Source: Silene noctiflora (taxonomy: Eukaryota > Streptophyta > Magnoliopsida > Caryophyllales > Caryophyllaceae). From it: a DNA stretch of 22,094 bases. Position numbers and translations under genes: made by a program. Under the pieces are notes generated by a model that worked only from the letters and a program-made list of their open reading frames with translations, was not told where the DNA came from and made no database searches. The DNA is taken from assembly GCA_009801015.1 (NCBI GenBank), contig VHZZ01000043.1:121746-143839 (forward strand). The letters are read 5' to 3'. Shown here in pieces: positions 10,213-19,604 of this stretch. The stretch's first letter is position 1; the number at the start of each line of letters is the position of its first letter.

Positions 10213-11050
10213 ACAAGCAAGACGCTTTGCAAATTATTTGAAGTCAATGGGTCAACGTAATCACTTTTTTTTTCCTGCTTTTTTATAAAGCCTTTTGAGA
10301 GAACCGCGACACTACTATTTTCATAACGATTCATTAAGCTGCAATCTTAAAAATCGGTTTTAATACAACTCAAGGAAAGCCGCTATGAACCCAGCGGCTT
10401 ATCAATTTTTCGAGCATCTTCTGGAAAATGATCTCGACTTAAACCGCTAGGTTTTCCAGTGGCTTCGGTTCTTCACTTTTTCTTAAAAGTTGTAGGAACT
10501 TTTGGCAAAATGACAAGGGTAAAGTCGCTGAGGAGGTTCACGGCTTTAGCTAAAAAAAATAAAAGCGATGGTGTAGACCTATTAGCCTCAAATAGTTTGA
10601 GACCAACACCAAAGTTCAATTATTTTGTCAAATAACTCAATTTAGCCAAAAAATTCACAATTTTATCGAAAACTTGGTTCCAAGAAGCATTGGTTCAAAA
10701 CATTTAGCGGGTACAAATTCTTAATTAAGACGTTTTGTGAATGAATTGGGTCAAAAGCAACCTATATCCCGGTTAATAATGAATACTCATTTTATCCCGG
10801 TCAATAGTCTACTCTTTTCATTTTAAAACTTAGGTGTTTTAGTCAATAATTTACGCTTTTATTTTAGGTATATTTTTTATATGTAAAGTATACGTAAACA
10901 TCTCACTGATATTCTTAATCGAGGGAGGTCAATAAAGAATATCAATTGAAACTTTGTCAAGTCAAGGGACAAAGACATTAGAACAACTATCCAATTCATT
11001 GTATAGGCCGGCAACTATTGTGTTCGTGCCATCAACTTTCTTTTAACAAT
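10213..11050. repeat. Intergenic repeats with GCCGCT palindromes
   Basis: Three imperfect palindromic modules occur at about 10376-10403 (AAGCCGCT ... AGCGGCTTA), 10440-10467 (AAACCGCT ... AGTGGCTTC) and 10522-10552 (AAAGTCGCT ... ACGGCTTTA). They look like a decayed repeat family. To the right, ATCCCGGT(T/C)AATA occurs twice (about 10767 and 10795). No gene is supported. Confidence 0.45.
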
Positions 11051-11224
11051 TACTCGCTCAGTTTCGGTCATTTGTTTACCTTTGATTTTGACACAAAGAC
11101 CAATAAAAGAGAATACGACTAATTATCTGATAATAAGTGGACCAAATTAAGTGTGAATGATCAAATTGTTCTCAAAAACATACCAAAATAGAAAGGTAAA
11201 CAAATGAATTAGACAGAGGGAGTA
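11051..11224. mobile_element. Stowaway MITE
   Basis: A complete 174-bp element. The left end TACTCGCTCAGTTTCGGTCA runs into TTTGTTTACCTTT; the right end AAAGGTAAACAAATGAATTA runs into GACAGAGGGAGTA, its near-complement. TA at each border fits the known TA target duplication of Tc1/mariner-derived Stowaway elements. The interior is AT-rich and non-coding. Confidence 0.8.
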
Positions 11225-11700
11225 TTTTTCTATCGAATTAGTTCCTGTAAGGTCGTTTCATACTATTATCTTGTAAAATTGATCCGAATTATGAGAAGAA
11301 ACTACAATCATACTATAATTGAAATCCGAAAAAAGCTACTACAAAGATCCGTTCTACACAATTTTATCTAAGACGATCTTACTCAAAAACAGTATTTTCC
11401 GATTCATTCAACCACAAATTATCCAAATATACTTCCTTAAATGCAAAAATAATTCATAAATCTTACTAACAAGAATGTCTAATGCAACTATGCAAGTATA
11501 CTTTATGCTATACATGTCTCCTCATATTTTATTACAAAAAAACAACATTATAATTATTTATAATTATTACATTAACATAATACAAGTAGACATAAAATAA
11601 AAATAAAATTAAAAATTCCATAATTAACAAAAATAATGAAAAACCGAAATTATAGGAAAATAATTAGGAGATTAAAGATTGAAATTTTTTATTAATAAGG
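11225..11700. other. AT-rich intergenic DNA upstream of the RBK gene
   Basis: Strongly AT-rich with A-runs, and no coding sequence. It probably contains the RBK promoter, but no TATA box can be singled out from the many AT tracts. Confidence 0.4.
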
Positions 11701-11709
11701 TAATCCATA

Positions 11710-11778
11710 CATTTTTTTTCTCCCTTTCTCTCTCTAATTCTTTTGTCTTTCTACCTTCTTTCTCTCTCTAAACTGTCA
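11710..11778 (+). promoter_or_regulatory. Pyrimidine-rich CT tract before the RBK gene
   Basis: A dense CT tract with TCTCTCTCTAA occurring twice lies 80-145 bases before the start codon. Such Y-patch or CT-microsatellite tracts are common around plant transcription starts and in 5' leaders. The role is inferred from position. Confidence 0.4.
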
Positions 11779-11850
11779 TTTTTCTAAAATTTACACATTT
11801 TTACATTTGTTATTTTTTTTGTCACATTTTTTTAGATTAATTAAGGGAGA

Positions 11851-12581
11851 ATGCCATGGATTCTGATGCACCACCAAGGTATTTCTTTTCATCCTGTTTT
11901 TTTTGTTATGTATAATTACGCGTTCTTGGGTAACACCGCCTTACACAAGTATTTTGTCACCGCATTACAATTTCTACGTAAGGCGGGCTTACAGGAGAAT
12001 AACTGATGTATGATTGTTTTTTCTGTAGAAATTCATTAAAATTCATTCTCCTTGTGTCTGATTGACATGATAATATATGGGTATGGGATTTTTTGAACGT
12101 TCATCTTACGGAATTTTTGTCGTAAGTCTTGTGTAAGACGGTTTAAGAGGTACCAACCCTGATAATTTGTTAAATTTTGGTGATGGTAACCGGTTTCAAT
12201 ATTAGACAAGCAGCGTTTGCATCCGACAGTTTGCAACCGTTCTGAAAAATGGTCACATTTTTGTTACCAAATCGGCTGCAATGCCAAATGGGAGACGAAG
12301 AAACCTCCCGGCCTCACGGGTCTATTAATGGGACAGAAATCGGAAAATTTGTAGTAAAGTTCAGGATGTGTTGTTCTGGTCTGTTAGAGATTACCAGCAT
12401 TAGTCATCCCAATGTGTCATTATATCTTCTGTTAAAGATTGTGACAGCATTAGTAATCGCGGTGCTATTGATTGCCAACTCCTTCCGTCTCCTAAGATTG
12501 ATGCATGTTTTCACTTCTGAAATTGGCTTGTTATTTATCAATGCAGCCATGGTAGTAGAGCTACTTCGTCAGAAGCTATAG
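11851..12581 (+). promoter_or_regulatory. Overlapping upstream ORF at the RBK start
   Basis: An ATG five bases before the chosen start (ATGCCATGG) opens a different frame. It runs through exon 1 (11851-11878) and, after splicing, into exon 2 (12547-12581), where it meets TAG: 20 codons in all. It has A at -3, a fair context; the main start has G at -3 and G at +4. Leaky scanning would be needed to reach the kinase frame. Confidence 0.5.
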
Positions 12582-14649
12582 AAAGGGATGTTCTTCAAAG
12601 GTTCCGGAGATCAACTCGTCTGTCAGACCCTTTTTCTGCTCATGGTTAGGCCATCATCATATCTGTCATAAGATTATTATCCTGAATAGTTCAGATTTTT
12701 CACTAACATCAGGACTTAATTACATCAGACTCAACACGAATTGACGTGGATGGATTGGAAACAGAAGGCTCTGGAGACGAACAGTCACCTAGAGATATAT
12801 CAGAGGAGTATAATGAATCTGATGGTGTCAGCACCTCTGATTCAGAGCATCACTCAGGTGGACAGAACTCGCATTGGCGTGGCTTCATTCATATGCTGAA
12901 AAAGGGGCCGAAGCGTTTCCAAACTTTTCATCCTATAACTTTGCCAAAGCTTACCAGGAGAAAGAGTAGAAGTGCTAGAACTAGCTTGATTCCTGTCATG
13001 CCTGCTTTAGATGGCGATATGTGTTTTTTTAAGCCGTCTTGGCAGAATTTCAGTCTTAAGGAGCTTCATGAAGCGACTAATTATTTTAACAAAGGTATTT
13101 TCGCTAATCATCCACCCCCTCCGTCCCAATCACCTGTTTCCCTTTTTTTTTTTCTTGCTCTTAATTGCTATTGATACATGTTCCTCGTTCTTGACCCGGT
13201 TTACTGTTTACTTATACTTTTGTCAGAAAACATAATCGGAGAAGGCGGGTATGCAGAGGTTTACAAGGGAGTTCTACCAGACGAGCGACTTGTGGCAGTA
13301 AAACGCATTTCAAAAGGAGACCCAGAGGAGCTGGCAGCAGATTTCTTATCAGAGCTTGGGATAATAGTACATGTCAACCATCCCAACATTGCAAAAGTTA
13401 TCGGATATGGCGTGGAAGGCGGAATGCATCTTGTTCTTGATTTGTCTCCGAATGGGAGCTTAGAATCTGTACTCCGGGGTGTGAAAAAATACCGCCAGTT
13501 CTCAGAACTTTTTACTGAGTTTATATCCTTAATTGGTGAAACTATATTTTTTTCATGTTTTACAGGCTCAAGGGAAAAACTTCAATGGGATATTCGACAG
13601 AAGATTGCTGTCGGATCAGCTGAAGGTCTTTACTATCTCCACGAAGGATGCCAGAGAAGAATCATTCACAGGGATATTAAGTCGGCCAATGTTCTGCTTA
13701 CAGAGGATTTCGAGCCACAGGTATATATCTAATCCATGTAACTGATGCTATTATTTCACATTCGTCTTCCCGTTTGACTGTTTGAGATCACTCCTTTGGA
13801 ACATTAACCGTACAGTGTCGAACCACTATGCAGATTTCAGATTTTGGGCTTGCGAAATGGCTGCCAGATCAATGGACTCACCTTACAGTATCAAAATTCG
13901 AAGGCACATTTGGGTTAGTGATCTGAATACATCAAATTTTTCTGTTCCAACATTGTTGTCGATGCTGTAAATTGTAAACCTTTATGTTGGACAGGTATCT
14001 TCCTCCTGAGTTTTTTATGCATGGAATAGTCGATGAAAAAACAGATGTCTTCGCTTTTGGTGTTCTACTACTGGAACTGATTACAGGTCGCCTGGCGCTT
14101 GATAACACTCAGAAGAGTCTTGTTATGTGGGTAAGACCCTGATTAATAACAAATGTGCCTTTCGTCATTTCTTCTTATTTGATTCAATCTATGCGAGATC
14201 CACCCCTTCCATTCGTTCTGCGCAGGCTAAACCACTTCTCGACAAGAACGATATCAAGAAACTCGTTGATCCAACTCTCGGTGATAGCTACAACATAGAA
14301 CAAATGAATGTGATGGCAATGACAGCTAACATGTGCATACATCAATCCTCCATGGAACGCCCTCAAATGAAGGAGGTGTGTCATTATCAATTCGACTCTT
14401 TTTACACGATTACAAGCATTAGGCACTTGCTTGGAATGCAGTCATGCAATAGACGAATACTAATGAATGTTATTGCAGGTGGTTGATATCCTGAAAGGCG
14501 AGAAAAAAAGTTCAGAATTAAGCAAGCTAAACCAGAGACCGTCTCTGAAAAGATCGTACTCAGTTGAGCTCTTTGATGCAGAAGAGTACAACTCAACCAA
14601 GTTCTTGAGTGATGTGGATCATCTCATGCAGGTTGCTCTAGAGCTCTAA
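11856..14649 (+). CDS. RBK2: RBK-type receptor-like cytoplasmic kinase (RLCK VI)
   Basis: Nine exons: 11856-11878, 12547-12644, 12729-13094, 13227-13478, 13566-13720, 13834-13913, 13995-14130, 14226-14375 and 14479-14649. All introns are GT-AG, giving 476 codons. There is no signal peptide or membrane segment. The N-terminus is rich in Ser and acidic residues (55-85), followed by HWRGFIHMLKKGP and PKLTRRKS, typical of ROP-binding kinases. The kinase domain is intact: glycine loop GEGGYAEVYKG (167-177), VAVK Lys188, alpha-C Glu205, HRDIKSAN (281-288), DFG 301-303 and GYLPPE. It should be an active cytosolic Ser/Thr kinase. RBKs bind and respond to ROP GTPases in growth and defence signalling. 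RBK2 over RBK1 is judged from the LPPEFFMHGIVDEKTD region and overall resemblance. The first two exons and the acceptor at 12728 are the least certain; the nearby acceptor at 12712 would give a stop. Confidence 0.9.
13112..13145. mobile_element. Stowaway terminal remnant in RBK intron 3
   Basis: CCCCCTCCGTCCCAATCACC followed by TGTTTCCCTTT matches a Stowaway terminus. No matching second end is found in this 132-base intron, so this is a single-ended remnant, now adding to the intron's pyrimidine-rich content. Confidence 0.45.
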
Positions 14650-15600
14650 ACTCTGTTTCATGGTTCAATCAGATTCACTACTTCCGCCGCCATCTTATGA
14701 TTCGGCCTCTGACCGCTCATGGTGACAACTGGCTGGTAAAACCGGCACTCATTGAAGCGGGTTTTTTTATATCCTCATGTACATGCCACTGTTGAAATGT
14801 TCGCGGCGGAAACATTTATGATAAAGGACAACACAAAAGGGTTTCAAAGTGATTTTAATACTCACCATTGAATGTTTTTTGTAGTGTAAAAAAATTTCTT
14901 TGTATCAAAATGTTTTACAAGACTATCTTCGCAGATTATTAATACGATAAATTTAGAAAGTTAATTTAATTCCGAATTTCAAAACCGAGCCAAACTCATG
15001 GAATGAGAAAATTGAGTTCCAACATAATTGATTCTAAGTATTTTACTTAACCATATTGTTTGTCAAGTTCGGGCCGTGGCGTTATTGCTGGCTTTACTGC
15101 TCAATAAAGATCAGCTTCGATCTTTAATTTCTCCAAATATAATCTTAACTATGAAGCCAAATAACGAATACTTCTACACGATGACTCTCTCCACCATTTC
15201 AGTACCGCAGAGCTTCCAGTTCTGGTGAAACCGTGAAATAAGGGGTATGGAATGCAACAGTCTCGGCGTTGTGCTAAAAAACAAAGAGGTTTCCATCAAA
15301 TAATCACAATAAAAGACGATCAAATTTCATTGAGCCATTTTGCACAATCCCAATTCCGATTACACTACAGGCACAAAGAATCAGTTTTTCAGCTTTCGAA
15401 ACATATTCACCAAATATGATGAGAAATAACTCCCTTAGTTACAATGTAAATAGAAAAATGCATTATCAATGGTTTTGTAAAGTACAAACATTCAAAAAAA
15501 TGTGTACATTATCCTAGCGGCTGAATATTACACAGTAAAAGTAGCCAACCAACGTAGCGATAAAGAAGTACAGGATAAAACAAACCTCATCTAGGTAAAG
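14650..15600. other. Convergent intergenic region (RBK / zinc-finger gene)
   Basis: Holds the 3' regions of two genes read toward each other. AATAAA at 15103-15108 (+) is a possible RBK poly(A) signal, though it is 450 bases past the stop. An open frame at 15028-15228 has no recognisable content. Nothing else stands out. Confidence 0.4.
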
Positions 15601-18228
15601 TTACATATGGCCCCTGCCACCACATTCGGAACACATGATGTTGCCTGTCCCGCCACAGCCTACAACAACAAGTGGTTCATCAAGACATGATTTGGGATAC
15701 CGCAAAGTAAAAGATAAGCATAATGAAGATGTTGTCTTTAAGATGGGATATACTATTAACAGCCAAGCATAGGCGCTTAAGCGAGCCGTCAAATTTACAA
15801 ATTCTGACAATCAATAGGGTATTACAACGGATACTGAGAAGATTGAAATATAGTAATAGACCGAAAGATAATAATAGTCTCTTCTATTATTTATAATCCT
15901 AAGAGCCATCAAAACATCTAATTTTCCTAAGCAGATCAAAAGCAAGTAGAATCAAATTGCATGCCCTTTCTCGTTTTCTGATTCTATTACTAGAAGTAAT
16001 GCAAAAAATAAGAACTCCAGAATTTAAGGAGCCATTGAGATTTATTTTATTATATATTCTAAACGGTCGAATGAACTACCAGAAAGAGTGAACTGACATG
16101 AATAAAGGTCACTAAGACAAGAAATCCTTCTTAGAAGAGTTGACGGTTTACAAGAAAAACCAAAAAGAAAACATTCTTACCTAAGCATCGAACTTTAACT
16201 ATGATCCCCTGGCACTCCATTACGGAATCAACGTACAAGCCAGAACCACCACAGGTTGTGCAAAGTACAGCACCCTTAGCTTGACAATCAGAACACCGGG
16301 TGTGATCACCTATTTCTTTTGCGGCAACTGATAAGCCAACAGGTTTCTCAATTATTTGTTCTGGAACAGGCTTATCATAACAAAAAAGAGATTCCAGACT
16401 ACTAATCCGACGACTGTTTGCTGAACATGAGCTTGCCTGCCAATAGCAGTGTGAGCTTATAGCTATGAAAATTTCAAAAGCAACTGCAGTAAAGAAAAAA
16501 CTTCACAATCGACGATCATAAACACATTAATCAAGTATCAGATGAGTAGAAAGCTTGACATTCCTGTATATTAAACGGTAAGGCTTCAACACCATCCCTC
16601 TGTAAATTACTGATATGTATAATTACAGGCACATGAAGGCTATTATATTAAATGGTAAGGCTCTTATTCAACAGACACGGTATGTATGATTTTGCTTTTG
16701 ACTCTACATTGCTATATTTTACACTAAAATATAATTACAGGCACAAGAAGGCTCTTATATCCTTTACAGCAACAACATTACCCCAATACCTCAAAGGCTC
16801 CCACAAAGGGCATGGTGAGGGGAGGTTGAATGTATGACGCAGCCTTACCATTCTGTGTTTACATAGAGCGGCTATTTCTAGTAACGCATGATTAAAAATG
16901 AGTTGAGAAACTTCACAATAAAAAAGAAGCGCATTGAGTTTAGTAAGACAGTTTGCTTTATTTATGCTAAACAATACCTTCTGGTGTGAAAATTCTAAGG
17001 AAACTAATATATCTACGCTGGAACCCCATACGTTCGAAATGGACTTAAACCAGTAAGAACTGCATATTCTCAAAGCGCGTTCCTCTATTTATTATCACAC
17101 AAATCCACTCTCATTCTCAGTCAGGTAACAAGTTTTAGAAAGTCTTTGAAGGTATGTTACTTGGACACTTAATACCCATGCCCAACATTCGACAATCAGA
17201 GACGTGTACAACACTTGGACACTAAACTTCTAACCATCACTAAAAGGATTTCATAAAACAGATGCCAAGTTCCGACATTGGACATGCACCCACATATATA
17301 CTTCTACCCAAGTATGAATAACATTGCCTAAAATAACATTACTAATGACATAGGTACTTAACAAAACAAAGAAAAACCTTGATACTTTACAACTTTTCCA
17401 CTTTTCCGTGAACTCTAATCACAAAGCTCCTTCCCGAAACACGCACATCCAATCAATCCATAATCTTTCACTCAAAGCAAGCAAAATTCTTATCGAAACA
17501 CACAAACTATTCCCCTTCTCAATTCATGCCCCCTCCATCTAATTCCATATATTCACTTGCTGCCCCGCTACTCTAACCTCTGAGCGAATACGTCAGATAA
17601 ACAATTACTCAATTCCTCCAAACAACAGGGATACACTCACACACTGGAAAAGTGATGGTAGCATGAATAAATGCCAAACCTGTAGATATACTAAAGGACC
17701 ATTGTACAGTGTACATACCACCCGACCAACGGAAGTCCAAATTACAAAACACTCCGTCAATGATCAAGGAAAGTCTAAACATATGCCGCCTCGAAAAGTT
17801 TTCAATTTCCATTACCCATTCTAGATTCTAAACTTACAATACTACTTAAAAGAACCATCCTTTCAAGCTATGAACCCTAATTACTAATACCCACAATTGA
17901 AAAACACTCTAACTACTGCAAAATTAACATTCAAAACTAACCATTGCATCTAAAATAATCAAAACCCTAAAATCTCTATAATTTATAAAATCGGAATTAA
18001 TTGAATGAATCAGCAAAGATGGCAGTAATTAAATAAATTAATAGAATCAATAATCGAGAAAAGAGAAAGTAAACTAACCCCATTATAGCTGGAGCAGGAA
18101 ACGTGTGATTTTTTTAGGGAAAAATTGGATTTTAATCTGACGCCATTAACGCAAATGTGAAGCTTTTGAGAAGGTAATGAGATGGGGGAGATGATTGAAG
18201 AAGATGGGGTTCTTAGAATTGTTTCCAT
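15601..18228 (-). CDS. Plastid DnaJ-type zinc-finger protein
   Basis: Three exons on the minus strand: 18228-18079, 16436-16181 and 15659-15601. GT-AG introns and matching phases give 154 residues. The first ~50 residues are rich in Ser, basic and hydroxylated residues with almost no acidic ones (METILRTPSSS...), like a chloroplast transit peptide. The C-terminal half holds four CxxC repeats: CSDCQAKG (98-105), CTTCGGSG (109-116), CLGCGGTG (134-141) and CSECGGRG (145-152). This is the two-zinc cysteine-rich domain of DnaJ without any J-domain. Plant proteins of this build (BSD2, LQY1, PSA2 and relatives) are thiol or folding factors for Rubisco or photosystem assembly. Which member this is I cannot tell, so no symbol is given. 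The 1.6-kb first intron contains SINE debris. It ends convergently with the RBK gene. Confidence 0.82.
16619..16761. repeat. Direct repeat, ~31 bp, in zinc-finger gene intron 1
   Basis: ATAATTACAGGCACA followed by a GAAGGCT block and TTATAT occurs at 16619-16649 and again at 16731-16760, 112 bases apart with only a few differences. TAAAYGGTAAGGCT also occurs twice nearby (about 16573 and 16649). The second copy abuts the SINE remnant, so the pair may be a local duplication or an old insertion duplication. Confidence 0.55.
16762..16852 (-). repeat. SINE 3'-end remnant (Au-like), antisense strand
   Basis: Read on the minus strand, the order TGGTAAGGCTGCGTCATACA, CAACCTCCCCTCACC, then GTGGGAGCCTTTGAGG and TTGGGGTAATGTTGTTGCTG matches the 3' half of the plant Au-type SINE as I remember it. 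The 5' tRNA-like part is not evident. It accounts for a 112-codon open frame on this strand (16735-17073), which is therefore not called as a gene. Confidence 0.55.
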
Positions 18229-18263
18229 TTTTGATTAATTTGGATTTGTGTCGATAAATTACA

Positions 18264-18311
18264 TTAGGGTTAAGAAAATTGGGGATTTTTGCGATTTGGG
18301 GATTTAGGGTT
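18264..18311 (-). promoter_or_regulatory. Two telo-boxes upstream of the zinc-finger gene
   Basis: AACCCTAA occurs twice on the minus strand (18264-18271 and 18304-18311), about 36 and 76 bases before the start codon. Telo-boxes near the transcription start are known in plant genes active in dividing or young tissue. Function here is inferred. Confidence 0.45.
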
Positions 18312-18389
18312 CAAAGTTTTTGCCGGGAAAGGTAGTTGATCTAATATCAGCACCTTGTTATTAACGAAATTTCAAGGATGTGAGACCAG

Positions 18390-18734
18390 CTAGGTAGCAC
18401 GGACTCCCCTCCTAACTAGCCGTCTCGTGTCGGACACACGGACACCCGAAACTCGTCGGACACACGCCTATAATTAGACGAGGAATAAAATGTCAAAAGA
18501 AATTGATTAGAAGATGGATTTGACTGAGAAATGAGAATTATTTATAGTGAAGGTCAAATTTTACCTTCAATTATGTAAATTTAATATCAAATACATTAAA
18601 AAAATGAAATCATACATTATTTATGACCATAAAATATATATTTTATTAGCGTGTCCCGTGTCCTAAAATTTATGGGATGCCGTGTCACGTGTCCGTGTCG
18701 TGTCCGTGTCCGTGTCCGTTTTGGTGCTACCTAG
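18390..18734. mobile_element. hAT-type MITE with 8-bp target duplication
   Basis: Perfect 11-bp terminal inverted repeats (CTAGGTAGCAC at 18390-18400, GTGCTACCTAG at 18724-18734) are flanked by an exact 8-bp direct repeat GAGACCAG (18382-18389 and 18735-18742), as expected of hAT transposition. The 345-bp element has no coding capacity. Both subterminal regions carry many copies of GTGTCCG or its complement CGGACAC, in tandem on the right (about 18688-18719). Such subterminal repeats are where hAT transposases bind. It lies about 160 bases before the start codon of the zinc-finger gene. Confidence 0.85.
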
Positions 18735-18742
18735 GAGACCAG

Positions 18743-19604
18743 TAGTTCCGTCAAATTGTTCTAACAAGGGTTTGTGTTTAATTTTACGGTCGGAGTTATA
18801 CAAGTCGAGTTTTAATAATCAAGTGTGAGAGTCGTAATAATTTATACTAATTGAGTGGGCTGTTAAGAACGGTAGATTTGTAGAGGTGGTTGGTATGTTG
18901 GCGACCAGCCGGTGGAGATGGTGAGGATCGAAGGCTAGGTAAGTTGGATCTAATGCACTTTACTAGCTAAAGTTGATCAAATGTTGGTGGTTGTTCAGGC
19001 TTATGTAATTGCCCACATTGCAAGCGGAGTAGCAAGTTTGGGATGTGATGGTAAGTCAACCAACCGTAAATTTTAAAAGAGTCATTGTTCGTGCCAATTT
19101 GTTTTGCAATTTAAATTAAACGATGGAGAACATAAATAAGACGATCCATAAACAGCGAGCTAATTAAAAGCCATCAACATCACGAAAACCAAATCAAGGA
19201 CTGATGAGTAGAAGTGATATAATGACCAACTCAATTGTAATTCTCCAAATTTGTCCTAATCATTTGCTCACTAAGAAAAAAAAATAAAATAAAAAAATAT
19301 ACAAATGAATGAGATGGAAGCACTAGTACAACAAATATTTGCAAAAATATTCAATCTATTTCAGAAGATCAGATAATACGACACAAAACTGGGCTATCAC
19401 TACATAAAATCATCTAAGACACTAAACATAACATATCGAGTTTCGGTAGCACCTTCTTACATGCAATTATACCAAGCTCATAATTTTAATAGTTCTTAAA
19501 TATTTTATGTAACAGGGTTGTACCGAAACTCAATACCACGTTGCGGTGCCGATAAACTGTCTTATTTTCCCTAAATATGACCAGTCCCACATTTATTATT
19601 ATCC
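18743..19604. other. Intergenic DNA between zinc-finger and ZRK genes
   Basis: No coding sequence is supported. An A-rich stretch lies at 19275-19302. The right end contains the ZRK 3' region and a hairpin listed separately. Confidence 0.4.
19434..19537. repeat. Inverted repeat just downstream of the ZRK gene
   Basis: GAGTTTCGGTA (19438-19448) and TACCGAAACTC (19521-19531) are exact complements. The match extends with few mismatches to about 20 bp per arm, around an AT-rich loop of about 65 bp. It lies 70-170 bases past the ZRK stop, so it could be a small fold-back element or part of the transcript's 3' end. Confidence 0.55.

Noticed and set aside
11936..11986. CCGCCTTAC ... GTAAGGCGG inverted repeat in RBK intron 1
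   Set aside because: Only 9 bp. It resembles worn MITE debris (as does GTGTAAGACGG near 12131), but no borders can be set.
12249..12581. 110-codon open frame within RBK intron 1
   Set aside because: It overlaps a coding exon in another frame, has no family resemblance, and the intron is needed to join exons 1 and 2 in phase.
16735..17073. 112-codon minus-strand frame in the zinc-finger gene intron
   Set aside because: Much of it is the translated 3' end of a SINE, and the rest has no recognisable content.
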